A stretch of 64,000 nt of DNA from Microbacterium ginsengisoli (lineage in GTDB: Bacteria > Actinomycetota > Actinomycetes > Actinomycetales > Microbacteriaceae): positions 94,669-158,668 of the forward strand of contig NZ_JYIY01000076.1 in assembly GCF_000956535.1 (NCBI RefSeq), written 5' to 3'. The notes under the pieces were generated by a model. That model did not search any database. It had not been told where the DNA came from and worked only from the letters and a program-made list of their open reading frames with translations. Shown one piece after another: positions 1-8,489 of the stretch (the first letter of the stretch is position 1; each line of letters begins with the position of its first letter). Position numbers and translations under genes: made by a program.

Positions 1-630
1 CGACGCTCCGAGCGGCACGGCGGCCGCGAGGAACACGGCGAGATCATCGAGCACCCGCTGATCGATCGTGTGGCCGAGCCCGGGATAGACCCGAGCGGTG
101 AGGGTCGTGTGCGAGGGGAGCCAGGCCTCGGTGCGTTCGACGGCCGGGGTCGCGATGACGCGGTCGGCGTCACCCCGCGCCCAGAACGCCTCCGGCTTCA
201 TGCGGCGAAGCAGCGGGTCCGCCGGCTGTGCGGCGCCGAGCACGAAACCCCCCAGCACCGCGGTGGCGGCGACCCGTTCGGGGCGGGTGCGCAGCAGCTG
301 GCTCGCCATGAGTCCTCCCTGCGAGAAGCCGATCGGCACGATCCGGGCATCGGGCAGCAGGTTCTCCTGGACCCAGGTCCAGATCGCCTCGGTCGCCTCG
401 ACGACGGGCTGCGGGTCGGGGGAGCCGGGCACCGTGACAGGGAACCACGCGGCTCCGCCCTGGGGTAGGGCCAGCGGCGCGCGCAGGGACACCCACGGGA
501 GTCCCGCGGTGAGGCGGTCGCCGATGCCGGCGAGGTCGCGCTCGCTCGCTCCGTAGCCGTGCAGCAGCAGGGCGACGACGGGAGCGCTGGTGGCGAGAGG
601 GTCGGATGCCGCGGTCTCACGGATCAGCAT
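1..630 (-). CDS. alpha/beta hydrolase, phospholipase/carboxylesterase family (3' end missing)
   Basis: The open frame runs off the left edge, so the C-terminus is missing. About 210 residues are visible. The N-terminal part carries LLLHGYGASERDL, the oxyanion-hole region of small esterases. GFSQGG near residue 115 is the nucleophile elbow of the phospholipase/carboxylesterase (YpfH/YtpA-like) family. The stretch PGLGHTID near the cut end supplies the catalytic His, so the core is nearly complete. The ATG at 628-630 follows an AAGG motif. It lies 64 bases downstream of the F420-reductase-like gene on the same strand and may be cotranscribed with it. Substrate is unknown: small-molecule esters or lysophospholipids are typical for the family. 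Confidence 0.82.
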   Translation of the reverse strand, partial: MLIRETAASDPLATSAPVVALLLHGYGASERDLAGIGDRLTAGLPWVSLRAPLALPQGGAAWFPVTVPGSPDPQPVVEATEAIWTWVQENLLPDARIVPIGFSQGGLMASQLLRTRPERVAATAVLGGFVLGAAQPADPLLRRMKPEAFWARGDADRVIATPAVERTEAWLPSHTTLTARVYPGLGHTIDQRVLDDLAVFLAAAVPLGAS

Positions 631-694
631 GGGGGGAGCCTTTCGAGCGGAGCGAGGTCGAGCGGGCGGGGGCCTTGGCCCCCGCCCGGACGGG

Positions 695-1273
695 TCAGCG
701 GACGACCGCGAAGCCGCCGGTCCACGAGATGGCCTCGCGGACGGCGAGGGTCAACTGGAGGAAGCCGAGGGCCTCCAGTTCGTGTGCACGGGAGAGTGCG
801 CCGGCGTCGATCGCCTGCACGCCCCCGGCGGCGATGGCCGCGATGAGCGCGCTCTTGGCCTCGGCGGAGTCGCCGGCGACCTGCACGGTGGTGGGCGCTC
901 CACCGACCGTCTTCGCGACGAGCGTTGCGGCGAAGGTGGTGTTGAACGCCTTCACCACCGAGCTCTGCGGAAGCGCGGCCTGGATCTCAGCGGCAGCGGA
1001 GGACCCGGCCGGCACGACGAGCGAGTCGAAGGTCTCGAAGTTGAGCGGGTTGGTGATGTCGACGACGGTCTTGCCCGCGAGCTGCTCGCCATACGCCGAG
1101 AGGATGCCCGCGACGGCCGGGTAAGGCACGGCGAGCACGACGATGTCGCCGACGATCGGGGCGGTGCCCGACTCCTCGGCGGAGATGTAGGTGACGCTGC
1201 TGCCGCCCTCGGCGAAGACTCCGCCGATCGCGTTCGCCATGTTGCCGGTGCCGAAGATCGTGACGTGGGCCAT
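695..1273 (-). CDS. NADPH-dependent F420 reductase-like dinucleotide-binding protein
   Basis: A 192-residue protein opening with a Rossmann motif, TIFGTGNMANAIGG, followed by the strand pattern of the NADP-oxidoreductase, coenzyme F420-dependent family. The motif VVDITNPLNF and the segment VVKAFNTTFA near the middle are typical of the short NPDR proteins. These reduce an oxidised cofactor or simply bind NADP. The frame extends upstream to 1363, but the ATG at 1271-1273 is preferred because it follows GGAAGG and starts directly at the Rossmann strand. It is divergent from a MarR-type regulator, with palindromes between the two, so it is the likely target of that regulator. Whether F420 is the real partner cannot be told from sequence. 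Confidence 0.85.
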   Translation of the reverse strand: MAHVTIFGTGNMANAIGGVFAEGGSSVTYISAEESGTAPIVGDIVVLAVPYPAVAGILSAYGEQLAGKTVVDITNPLNFETFDSLVVPAGSSAAAEIQAALPQSSVVKAFNTTFAATLVAKTVGGAPTTVQVAGDSAEAKSALIAAIAAGGVQAIDAGALSRAHELEALGFLQLTLAVREAISWTGGFAVVR

Positions 1274-1312
1274 GGGGTTCCTTCCCTCGTGCCCCGCGAC
1301 GACGGGGCATTG

Positions 1313-1359
1313 CTTGTAGATACAAGTGTTACCGTACGCCCACTTACTTGTAATTGCAA
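1313..1359. promoter_or_regulatory. two candidate MarR operators in the divergent promoter region
   Basis: Positions 1313-1326 read CTTGTA-GA-TACAAG, a perfect 6-bp inverted repeat. Positions 1348-1359 read TTGTAATTGCAA, an imperfect inverted repeat sharing TTGTA. Both lie between the divergent reductase and MarR genes, in an unusually AT-rich patch for this genome. Their size and symmetry fit MarR-family operators. A TAGGAT -10-like box at 1368-1373 sits 6 bases before the MarR start. Confidence 0.6.
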
Positions 1360-1379
1360 CCAACTGCTAGGATGGCCGC

Positions 1380-1889
1380 ATGCCGGCCGAGGGACTGCGA
1401 TATGAGGAGCGCGTTTCGGTGGCGCGCCTGCACGCACTGCTCGAGCTGCTGCCGCGCACGCTCGACCAGCAGATGGCCGCGAGCGACCTCACTTCGTTCG
1501 AGTACACGCTGCTCGAGGCCCTCCACGAGGCGCCCGCCCGCCGGTTGCGACTGACCGCACTTGCGTCGCGCACGAACGCCACCCTGCCGCGACTGTCCCG
1601 CGTCGTGACCGGTCTCGAACGCAAGGGCCTCGTCGATCGGGCGCCCTGCGCCGAGGACGGCCGGGCGACCAACGCGGTGCTCACGAGCGCGGGCGAGCAG
1701 CGCTTCGCGGATGCGCGACCGCGCTACGAGGAGGCGGTGCGCTCGTTCGTCCTCGCCGACCTGGACGACGCGGACGTCGACGACCTCTCGCGCCTCGTAC
1801 TCGCGATTCTCGGCCGGGTCGATCCCGACCGTCGGATGGCCGTCACCGCCGCGGGCGATCCCGCCTGCGCGGCCGACCCGGCACGCTGA
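1380..1889 (+). CDS. MarR-family transcriptional regulator
   Basis: A 169-residue winged-helix regulator. Helices upstream of residue 40 form the dimer region. The segment LTALASRTNATLPRLSRVV is the recognition helix-turn-helix, and LERKGLVDRAPCAEDGRA is the wing, the classic MarR signature. The ATG has no Shine-Dalgarno sequence but lies 6 bases after TAGGAT, so a leaderless mRNA is likely. It is divergent from the F420-reductase-like gene with inverted repeats between them. Autoregulation and control of the neighbour are therefore the simplest reading. The inducer is unknown. Confidence 0.9.
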   Translation: MPAEGLRYEERVSVARLHALLELLPRTLDQQMAASDLTSFEYTLLEALHEAPARRLRLTALASRTNATLPRLSRVVTGLERKGLVDRAPCAEDGRATNAVLTSAGEQRFADARPRYEEAVRSFVLADLDDADVDDLSRLVLAILGRVDPDRRMAVTAAGDPACAADPAR

Positions 1890-1931
1890 GTCCGACCGCG
1901 CTCGTGGGCGCCGGGGGATCCCCGTGCCCGG

Positions 1932-3086
1932 TCAGACCTTCGCGTCCTGTCTCGGGATGATGACCTTCTTGATGATCAGCAGGATCGATGCGGTCACCGG
2001 GATCGCCACAAGCGCGCCGAGAAGACCCAGCAATGTGCCGCCGACGAGGGCGCCGATGACGACGAGCGATCCGGGGATCGAGATCGCGCGGTTCATGATG
2101 CGCGGCGTCAGCACGTACGCCTCGACCTGCATGTAGATGAGGTAGAGGGCCGCGAACACGAGCGCGCCCACCGGGCTCGCGAACAGCGCGAGCGACGAGC
2201 CGATCACCCAGAACGCCACCGTTCCGACCAACGGGATGAGGGTGATGCAGAACGCGATCACCGCCATCAGCAGCGGGAAGGGGAGCCCGAGGAAAAAGTA
2301 GAGCAGCCCCGCGAACAGCGAGTTGAAGAACGCGAGGATGACCATCCCCATGAGGTACCCGCCGATCGACTGCGTGATCTGATCGGTCAGGTCGGCGACG
2401 CTCTCCCGGCCGTGGGCGGGAACGAGGCGGTAGAAGGCCTGCTTGATGACATCCAGGCTGGCGATGAAGTAGAGCGTCAGCACGAGCACGATGATGATGC
2501 CCGAGATGGTCGAGATGACCGACACCGTCACCTGCAGCACGCCGCCGCCGATCGCGGTGAGGTTCGCCGGGTTCGTCAGGAACCCCTGCACCTGGCTGAC
2601 GATCTCGCCGACATTGCTGCCGAAGTTCGCCTGCAGCCAGGCGTAGAGGTCCGACGCCTGGAAGTCGCGGATGAGGCTCGGCACGTTGGCGACGAAGCCG
2701 GCGATCTGCGTCACCACGGTCGGGACGATCAGCAGCAGCACGCCGGCGAGCACGACGGCGAAGCCGGCGAAGACGATGACGATGCCCCACACCCGGGCCA
2801 GTCCCCGACGCTCGAGCGCGCGCACCACCGGGTCGAGTCCGAGGGCGGCGAACAGGGCGAACACGATGTAGATGAGCACCGTCGACAGGTTCGAGATCGC
2901 GAGCCCGAGCACGAGTGCGACCAGACCGCCGAGGGTGAGGAAGAAGCCGAACGCGAACGGATTGCCGATCGCGGCCATGGCGCGCCCGGCGGTCGTCTTC
3001 GGCCTTCGGGAGGCCGCGGCATCTCTCGATGCGGTCGTGGCGGACGAGGATGCCTCGGTGGACACCTCTGCGGGAGCGTCGCTCAT
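1932..3086 (-). CDS. AI-2E family transporter (permease)
   Basis: A 384-residue integral membrane protein with an acidic, Ala/Ser-rich N-terminus of about 45 residues. Hydrophobic segments follow in the pattern of the AI-2E/TqsA-PerM family. The C-terminal half carries the family's clustered helices around PLLMAVIAFCITLIPLVGT and the PGSLVVIGALVGG loop. Members export small signals or act as Na+/H+-linked permeases; the substrate here cannot be assigned. The ATG is preceded by TAGAGT at a spacing of 7 bases with no ribosome-binding site, suggesting a leaderless transcript. It is divergent from chorismate mutase. Confidence 0.88.
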   Translation of the reverse strand: MSDAPAEVSTEASSSATTASRDAAASRRPKTTAGRAMAAIGNPFAFGFFLTLGGLVALVLGLAISNLSTVLIYIVFALFAALGLDPVVRALERRGLARVWGIVIVFAGFAVVLAGVLLLIVPTVVTQIAGFVANVPSLIRDFQASDLYAWLQANFGSNVGEIVSQVQGFLTNPANLTAIGGGVLQVTVSVISTISGIIIVLVLTLYFIASLDVIKQAFYRLVPAHGRESVADLTDQITQSIGGYLMGMVILAFFNSLFAGLLYFFLGLPFPLLMAVIAFCITLIPLVGTVAFWVIGSSLALFASPVGALVFAALYLIYMQVEAYVLTPRIMNRAISIPGSLVVIGALVGGTLLGLLGALVAIPVTASILLIIKKVIIPRQDAKV

Positions 3087-3168
3087 GGCTCACACTCTAG
3101 GGCTGCGGCGCACCCCGCGCGGATCGCGCCGAGGCGGAGGCGCTAGGGTCGAGCGCGAGGAGGCCATC
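3087..3168. promoter_or_regulatory. divergent promoter region between AI-2E permease and chorismate mutase
   Basis: On the minus strand TAGAGT (3094-3099) lies 7 bases before the permease ATG. On the plus strand TAGGGT (3144-3149) lies 19 bases before the TTG start of chorismate mutase. A GAGGAGG ribosome-binding site stands between it and that start. Both boxes fit the actinobacterial TANNNT -10 pattern. Confidence 0.5.
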
Positions 3169-3468
3169 TTGTCCGACACCACCGACCCGCGCGTCGCGCT
3201 CAGCCGCCTGCGCGCCAGCATCGACAACATCGACGCCGCCCTCATCTATCTGCTCGCCGAGCGGTTCCGCAGCACCACTCAGGTCGGCCATCTCAAGGCC
3301 GAGCACGGCATGCCTGCCTCCGACCCGGCACGTGAGGAGCAGCAGATCGCCCGACTGCGCGCGCTCGCCGCCGACGCCGACCTCGACCCCGCCTTCGCCG
3401 AGAAGTGGTTCAACTTCGTGGTGGCCGAGGTCATCCGCCACCACACCGCCGCCGCCGACGCGCGCTGA
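3169..3468 (+). CDS. chorismate mutase, AroQ type
   Basis: A 99-residue all-helical protein of the length expected for a monofunctional AroQ chorismate mutase. It converts chorismate to prephenate for Phe/Tyr synthesis. The first helix has LRASIDNIDAALIYLLAERF, with the conserved R-x-x-I-D-x-I-D pattern. The segment VGHLKAEHGMPASDPAREEQ supplies the K and the D-P-x-R-E motif, and FVVAEVIRHH ends the active-site helix. The TTG at 3169-3171 is chosen because GAGGAGG lies just before it and no in-frame ATG fits the domain. The frame stays open upstream, but that stretch belongs to the divergent promoter region and the opposite gene. Confidence 0.88.
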   Translation: MSDTTDPRVALSRLRASIDNIDAALIYLLAERFRSTTQVGHLKAEHGMPASDPAREEQQIARLRALAADADLDPAFAEKWFNFVVAEVIRHHTAAADAR

Positions 3469-3492
3469 GCGTTCCTCTCGGAAGATCCATCG

Positions 3493-3514
3493 CCTGGGGG
3501 ATGAATCCCCCAGG
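3493..3514. terminator. perfect hairpin downstream of chorismate mutase
   Basis: Two 10-base arms, CCTGGGGGAT and ATCCCCCAGG, are separated by GA. Outer arms CCATCG (3487-3492) and CGATGG (3528-3533) extend the symmetry. There is no T-run. It stands 25 bases after the chorismate mutase stop and could end that transcript. A TACGAT box at 3525-3530 just after it could start the DivIVA-like transcript. Confidence 0.5.
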
Positions 3515-3627
3515 GCTCGCCCCCTACGATGGACGCGAATCCTGCACGTCGCGCTCCGCACGCGCGCGCTCAGGAGCGCTTCGCCGGCGGAGCGCATGAC
3601 CGATCTCGACGAGTAAGGCGCCGCATC

Positions 3628-4998
3628 ATGAGCGACACCCCCGCGCAGCAGGGCAGCAACGGATCCTTCGACCAGCTCATCCAGAGCGGCGGCGAACACA
3701 CCTATTTCACCGTCGGGTTCCGCGGATACGACCGACAAGAGGTCGACACCGCGCTCGCCGACCTGCAGGGCAAGCTGCAGCGCGCGACGGCTGATCTCGC
3801 CGCCGCCGCCGAGCGCCGTGACGCCGACGTCGAGGCGGCACGCGCGGAGGAGCGCGTAGAGGCCGACAAGGCGAAGGCGGAGGCCGAGAAGGCGAAGGCG
3901 GAGGCCGAGAAGGCGAAGGGTGCGAGCGCCAAGGCCGACGCCGACCGTGAGAAGGCCACCGCGAAGCTCAAGGCCGACCTCGCCGCTGCGGAGGCGCGCG
4001 CCGCCGATGCCGAGGCGCGGGTGACCGCGCTGACCACCGAGTTCGCCGGGGGCGGTCTCGAGCGCGACGGCGACGAGCCGCAGAGCCGGCAGCAGTTCGA
4101 GGCGGTGCTGCACGTCGCGGAGGAGCAGGCGAACCTGCTCATCCAGAACGCCGCGCAGCAGGCCGAGCGCCTCCTCGCCGCCGCCCGTGAGGAGATCACC
4201 GAGCGTCGTGCGACGCTCGACTCCGACACCGCCCGCATCCTCGCCCAGGCGCAGCACGACGCCGACCAGGTGCGCCTGAAGATCGACACCGAGTACACCG
4301 CCCACGAGGCCCGCATCGAGCGCGAGGCCGCGCACGCCGCGGAGAAGGTGACGCAGGCCGAGCAGGAGGCCGCGGCCATCCGCACCGAGGCCGAGAAGGG
4401 CGCTGCGGCGCTGCGCTCGATGGTCACCCGCGAGACCACCGAGCAGCGCGCCGACGCCGAGCGCGACGTGCGCGAGATGAACGCCCGCGTGCTCGAGTTC
4501 GAGGAGGCGCTCACCCGCCGTCAGGACGACGCCCAGCAGGAGTTCCTCGTGCTGCACAACCAGGCGGTCGCCCACGCCGAGCGCATCACCTCCGACGCCA
4601 ACGAGCAGGTCGCCGCGTCGCTCGACCACGCGCAGCGCATCTCGGCGAAGGCCGATGACTACGAGAAGCTCATGCGCGCCCAAGCGTCGCAGATCGAGGC
4701 GGACAGCCAGCTCCGCGCCCGCGAGACCGTCGACAAGGCGAAGCTCAAGGCGCAGAAGATCGTCGACAGCGTGATCGGACACACCACGACGGTGCTGCGC
4801 GACGCCGAGGACCGCACGCGGCAGCTGCGCTGGCAGCAGCAGCAGCTCACCAGCTTCATGGCCGAGGTGCGCGAGCTCATCCGCCCCGAGACCGGTGTGA
4901 TCTCCGAGGAGCCGGAGTTCGCGGCCGAGACGGAGTCGGCGGCCGTGGAGGCCTCGACGACGGAGGAAGCCGTCGAGGGCGAGCACGTCGAGTCCTGA
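3628..4998 (+). CDS. DivIVA-domain coiled-coil protein
   Basis: A 456-residue, highly charged Ala/Glu/Lys-rich protein. Near residues 20-45, TYFTVGFRGYDRQEVDTAL matches the DivIVA lipid-binding head, in which F-x-x-x-x-x-G-Y-D-x-x-E-V-D is conserved. Almost all the rest, to about residue 430, is predicted coiled coil. An 18-bp repeat (about 3870-3920) encodes KAEAEK twice. DivIVA/Wag31 proteins mark curved membrane and poles and organise polar growth and cell-wall synthesis in actinobacteria. This protein is longer than a typical Wag31 and is probably a paralogue. The ATG at 3628 is chosen over upstream codons because the domain starts soon after. A TACGAT -10 box lies about 100 bases upstream. 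Confidence 0.85.
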   Translation: MSDTPAQQGSNGSFDQLIQSGGEHTYFTVGFRGYDRQEVDTALADLQGKLQRATADLAAAAERRDADVEAARAEERVEADKAKAEAEKAKAEAEKAKGASAKADADREKATAKLKADLAAAEARAADAEARVTALTTEFAGGGLERDGDEPQSRQQFEAVLHVAEEQANLLIQNAAQQAERLLAAAREEITERRATLDSDTARILAQAQHDADQVRLKIDTEYTAHEARIEREAAHAAEKVTQAEQEAAAIRTEAEKGAAALRSMVTRETTEQRADAERDVREMNARVLEFEEALTRRQDDAQQEFLVLHNQAVAHAERITSDANEQVAASLDHAQRISAKADDYEKLMRAQASQIEADSQLRARETVDKAKLKAQKIVDSVIGHTTTVLRDAEDRTRQLRWQQQQLTSFMAEVRELIRPETGVISEEPEFAAETESAAVEASTTEEAVEGEHVES

Positions 4999-5017
4999 CG
5001 GCGCGCCATCGCCCCTG

Positions 5018-5236
5018 TCAGTCGCGACGTCGGCGTCGCACCAGATCGGATGCCGCGGCCACCAGGCCGATCGCCACGCCGGAGATCGCGATCCACATCC
5101 CGATACGGTGCACTCTCGCGCTGTCGTCGGCGAGCAGGTCGAGTCGGCCGGCGGCGATCATCACCATGACGCCGACGGCACAGGTCGCGATCGACAGGAC
5201 GATGAGCGTGCGGCGGGCGCCGTCGGGGAGGATCAC
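5018..5236 (-). CDS. small two-helix membrane protein
   Basis: A predicted 72-residue protein with two hydrophobic segments, TLIVLSIATCAVGVMVMIAA and IGMWIAISGVAIGLVAAA, and a polar C-terminus ending in six basic or acidic residues. The GTG at 5234-5236 is tentative. The frame is open further upstream but enters the previous gene, where the translation becomes an Arg/Gly-rich shadow. It follows the 342-residue membrane protein by 50 bases on the same strand. I recognise no family. Confidence 0.5.
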   Translation of the reverse strand: MILPDGARRTLIVLSIATCAVGVMVMIAAGRLDLLADDSARVHRIGMWIAISGVAIGLVAAASDLVRRRRRD

Positions 5237-5286
5237 CTCTCGACGGTAATCGGCGACGCCGAGACGGTGCCGGGAGAATCCACAGC

Positions 5287-6315
5287 TCAGGCCGTGGACG
5301 TCCTCGTGGTCCGGGTGCGCACCTTCGCCCGGATCGCGCGTGCCGGGCGCCAGGGGCCTGCGATCCACACCGCGACCGCACCGAGCACGCCGCCCGCGCA
5401 CGTCCATGCCGCGACCGAGACCATGCCGTCGGTGACGACCGAGAACAGGGCCGCGGAGGCGGCATCCGAAATGCCCTGCGGAGCCAGTGCGGCGCTGACG
5501 ATGGATGCCGCGACCGCGCGCCCGATGATGAGGATCAGCGTGCCGAGCGCGAGGGCGAGGCCGGCGACGACGGCCGCCCGGTGGCGGCGGCGGGCCAGCA
5601 GGATGCCCGCGACCAGGAGCACCGCGGCGGCGAACGGCAGCCACGCGCCGACGGCGACCGCGACCGCGTAGCCGGTCTGCGCGGTCGGCAGTGCATCGGC
5701 CTGGGCGATCGGGATGGTGCGCTGCACCGCCGGGATCTGCGCGGCGAACGGCACCTGCGAGTCGATGAGGTGCTGGCGGACCGCGGCGACGACGGGGCCG
5801 AGCTCGAGCCCGATGGTGCCGTCGGAGGCGACCGAGACGAGCGCGTTCGGGTCGCCCTGCATCGTCTTCACCAGCTGGGCGTGGGTGGTGCGCAACGCGG
5901 TCGAGAAGACGGTCGCGAACGGGTCGGATGCCACGAATCTCGCGACGTTCGTGCGCACGACCGACTCGAGGCCCTGCGCGGCGGGTCCCTTGAGGGCGTC
6001 GAGCGCCTGGGTTGCGAGAGGGCCGGTGCCGAGCGAGGTGATGCCGTCGATGACCTGGCCGGCGATCGCCGTATAGTCCACGTGCTGGGCGATGACCGTC
6101 ATCGTCGCATCGGTGACGCTCTGCTGGACGGCGGGGTCGTGCGCGAGCGGGGCGTACGCGGCGACGAACGCGTCGGTGTCGACGAGCTGCACCCGGGCCC
6201 AGCCCGTGATGATCGACAGCGGCGCGAGCACGAGCGCGATCGTGAGCACCAGCCCCGACGCGAACGACCGCCCCCAGGCGCGGGCGCGCGACGGGGACGG
6301 TCGTTCGTCGGTCAT
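5287..6315 (-). CDS. integral membrane protein, unknown function
   Basis: A 342-residue protein. One N-terminal membrane segment lies around residues 18-40 (SGLVLTIALVLAPLSIITGW). A roughly 180-residue mostly extracytoplasmic region follows, with conserved-looking helices (QHVDYTAIAGQVIDGI). Three to four further hydrophobic segments follow in the last 140 residues. This single-TM, large loop, TM-bundle layout is common in uncharacterised actinobacterial membrane proteins. It begins 3 bases after the SHOCT-domain gene upstream on the same strand, so the two are probably one transcript. No catalytic motif was recognised. Confidence 0.75.
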   Translation of the reverse strand: MTDERPSPSRARAWGRSFASGLVLTIALVLAPLSIITGWARVQLVDTDAFVAAYAPLAHDPAVQQSVTDATMTVIAQHVDYTAIAGQVIDGITSLGTGPLATQALDALKGPAAQGLESVVRTNVARFVASDPFATVFSTALRTTHAQLVKTMQGDPNALVSVASDGTIGLELGPVVAAVRQHLIDSQVPFAAQIPAVQRTIPIAQADALPTAQTGYAVAVAVGAWLPFAAAVLLVAGILLARRRHRAAVVAGLALALGTLILIIGRAVAASIVSAALAPQGISDAASAALFSVVTDGMVSVAAWTCAGGVLGAVAVWIAGPWRPARAIRAKVRTRTTRTSTA

Positions 6316-6318
6316 CGG

Positions 6319-6708
6319 TCAGCCCGCGAGCGCGCGCGCCTTGAGCGACTCGTACTCGGCTGCCGTGATCGTTCCGGCGTCGAGCAGCGCCTTCGCCTTC
6401 GCGATCTCATCGGCCGCGCTCGTTCCCGACACGGAGCGGATGTAGTCGTCGGCCGCCTCCTGCGCCTTCGTGGCCTGGGCGCGGCTGCGCTCGGCCATGC
6501 CCTGACCGCGCGCGATCAGGTAGACGAGGGCGGTCAGGAACGGCACGAAGATCAGGAAGAGGATCCACAGCGCCTTCCACCAGCCGTTGAGCGTGTGGTC
6601 GCGGAACAGGTCACCGATGATCGAGAACAGCGCCATCAGGTAGGCGACGAACACGAAGATCGACAGGAACCACCACAGGAGGCTCCCGAAGTTCGACAGG
6701 AAGTCCAT
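6319..6708 (-). CDS. PLD-nuclease N-terminal-like membrane protein with SHOCT domain
   Basis: A 129-residue protein. Two membrane segments occupy residues 8-30 and 44-66, with the motif NGWWKALWILFLIFVPFL matching the PLDc_N/YxiO-type small membrane domain. After a linker, the last 30 residues, EIAKAKALLDAGTITAAEYE, are a SHOCT motif, a short C-terminal oligomerisation element. The ATG has an AGGGGTAAG ribosome-binding region. It probably forms an operon with the downstream membrane protein, from which it is separated by only 3 bases. Confidence 0.85.
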   Translation of the reverse strand: MDFLSNFGSLLWWFLSIFVFVAYLMALFSIIGDLFRDHTLNGWWKALWILFLIFVPFLTALVYLIARGQGMAERSRAQATKAQEAADDYIRSVSGTSAADEIAKAKALLDAGTITAAEYESLKARALAG

Positions 6709-6755
6709 GATTCTTACCCCTTTCGCCGGCGGGCACCGGCATCAACAGGTGCCCC

Positions 6756-6794
6756 CCGGCACCCGGTTTCAGTATGGCGGAAACCGGGTGCCGG
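6756..6794. terminator. strong hairpin terminator downstream of the GNAT gene
   Basis: Two perfect 14-base arms, CCGGCACCCGGTTT (6756-6769) and AAACCGGGTGCCGG (6781-6794), with an 11-base loop. It lies between the 3' end of the acetyltransferase gene and the start of the SHOCT gene, both on the minus strand. It probably ends the upstream transcript. It has T/A runs at the arm bases but no downstream T-tract. Confidence 0.7.
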
Positions 6795-6870
6795 CGTGGG
6801 GTTCGATCTGCGGCCCCCGACTGCTGCGGCGACGTCGAGCGGATCGCCCGCCTCGACGTCTTGCGAGCGA

Positions 6871-7629
6871 CTAGGACGGGTCGACCGCCGGTGTGCGCAC
6901 TGCGGCGAACGTGGTGTGCCGGCGCAGGACGAAGCCGAGCCTCTCGTAGGCGGCGATCGCGCCCACGTTGGTCGCCGCCGCGTGCAGCAGCGCGCGGTCG
7001 CCGCGCTGCTGGATGTGGAACGCGACGTCGAGCACGAGCCGTGACGCGAGCCCCTGGCGACGATGGTCGGCATCGACCGACACCGCGCTGATCTCGGTCC
7101 AGCCGGACGGGTGCAGCCGCTCACCGGCCATGGCGATGAGGCGTCCGTCGCGGCGGATGCCGATGTAGCGTCCGAGCTCGTGGGTGCGGGGGAGGAAGGG
7201 TCCCGGCTGGTTGCGTTCGACGATCGCGAGCATCTCGGGCACGTCGTCGGCACCGAGCAGCACCGCTTCGGGCTCCGGGCGGGGCGAGAGGACGTCGGTC
7301 TCGACCAGCTGCACGCCCGACCCTCCGCCGAGCACCTCCCATCCGTCCGGCAGCGCGTCGGGGGCGCCGTTGAGGCCGATCTCGGCCGACGGCCCGACCA
7401 GGCGGTGCAGTCGATCCCACACCCCGGGGTCGTTCCAGTCGCGCACCGCGACGAAGGGCGCGACGTCGCCGGGATAGCGTCGCGCGAGATCGTCGCCGAG
7501 GGCGAATCGCGCGTGCGGGCCTGTCAGGGAGAACCATGCCGGGTTGTCGAGCACCTGCACGTCACGCGCGGACAGCCGCGGCGTCGGAGCCGCCGCGGCG
7601 GGGGAGGAGGTCGGGGGCAGGGAGCTCAC
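6871..7629 (-). CDS. GNAT-family N-acetyltransferase
   Basis: About 252 residues. The N-terminal 120 residues form a less conserved region. The C-terminal half is a GNAT fold, with AMAGERLHPSGWTEISAVSV (strands 3-4), the acetyl-CoA pyrophosphate-binding loop DADHRRQGLASRL, and AATNVGAIAAYERLGF, the usual terminal helix. This layout matches the FR47-like GNAT proteins. The start is uncertain: GTG at 7627-7629 is preferred, though the frame extends to 7665. The acetyl acceptor is unknown. It stands alone on the minus strand between a hairpin and an uncharacterised membrane-anchored protein gene. Confidence 0.8.
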   Translation of the reverse strand: MSSLPPTSSPAAAAPTPRLSARDVQVLDNPAWFSLTGPHARFALGDDLARRYPGDVAPFVAVRDWNDPGVWDRLHRLVGPSAEIGLNGAPDALPDGWEVLGGGSGVQLVETDVLSPRPEPEAVLLGADDVPEMLAIVERNQPGPFLPRTHELGRYIGIRRDGRLIAMAGERLHPSGWTEISAVSVDADHRRQGLASRLVLDVAFHIQQRGDRALLHAAATNVGAIAAYERLGFVLRRHTTFAAVRTPAVDPS

Positions 7630-7693
7630 GCGCTCATTCTCGGAATCGCCCGCCCGCGCCCACAACCCGCGCTGTCACCCGCCGCAACCTGCC

Positions 7694-8452
7694 TCACGCG
7701 CGGTCGGGACCGGAGGTCGCCTCGTGCGCCGTCGGAGTCGCCTTCGGCGCGGTGATCTCGAGGGCGACCTTCTTCTCGAGCACGTCGAGCGCCTCGTCGG
7801 AGAGCGAGATGAGCCCGTCGAGCTCCTCGCGCACCCGCTGGTAGGCGAGCTGGCGCTCGGCGGGCGTCGCCGCCTCGTCGACGGCGACCGTCAACAGCTG
7901 CTGCGCCGTGTGCAGGCGCTTGCGCTCTGCCTCGGTGAACCCGGAGTCGCGCAGGCGTCGTGCATCGCGCTCGGCGAGATCGAACGCGACCTCGTAGTCG
8001 GTGACGGCCTCGCGGTACTCGCGCAGCTCGTCCGCGGACACCTTGCGACCTTCGGCGGGCCGCAGCCGGTCGGCCTTCTTCCCGGCGCGCAGGAACGCGG
8101 CCGTGAGCGGCTGACGACCGTCGCTCATCGCGGGGTACGCGATCGCCTTCGAGACATCCAGCTCGTACTCGAGCCACCGCCGGCGCACCTCGTCGTGATC
8201 GGCGAACAGCTGGGCGAGCGGGGAGAGCGCGGCATCCTTCTGCGCGGGACGCGCCGAGCCGACGGCCTTCGGATCCTTCCGGGCGGCGATCTGCGCCGCA
8301 CGGATCTCGCCTTTCGTGCGCAGCACCTCGAGGCGTCGTTCGTGGCGCCGTCGGGCATTGCGCTCCCAGCCGCGGCCGGCCGCCGCGACCACCCCGAACA
8401 GCGGGAACGCCAACCACCAGTAGTGCGCGGCGAAACCCCAGAACTGGTCCAC
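7694..8452 (-). CDS. membrane-anchored coiled-coil protein, unknown function
   Basis: A 252-residue protein with one N-terminal hydrophobic segment (residues 8-26, AAHYWWLAFPLFGVVAAAG). A long charged helical region of alternating Arg/Glu/Ala with coiled-coil character follows. The N-terminal segment acts as an anchor with the body in the cytoplasm, judged by the Arg-rich stretch after it. GTG at 8450-8452 lies 6 bases after TACGAT, suggesting a leaderless mRNA. I recognise no named domain; similar phage-shock-like architectures exist, but no PspA motif is evident. Confidence 0.72.
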   Translation of the reverse strand: MDQFWGFAAHYWWLAFPLFGVVAAAGRGWERNARRRHERRLEVLRTKGEIRAAQIAARKDPKAVGSARPAQKDAALSPLAQLFADHDEVRRRWLEYELDVSKAIAYPAMSDGRQPLTAAFLRAGKKADRLRPAEGRKVSADELREYREAVTDYEVAFDLAERDARRLRDSGFTEAERKRLHTAQQLLTVAVDEAATPAERQLAYQRVREELDGLISLSDEALDVLEKKVALEITAPKATPTAHEATSGPDRA

Positions 8453-8489
8453 GCCCTCATCGTAACCGCGCCCGCGCGCGGCCCGCGGG

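Noticed and set aside
3097..4986. 629-codon open frame antisense to the DivIVA-like gene
   Set aside because: A Leu/Gly/Arg-rich translation mirrors the Ala/Glu/Lys repeats of the real coiled-coil gene on the other strand; no domain or start signal.
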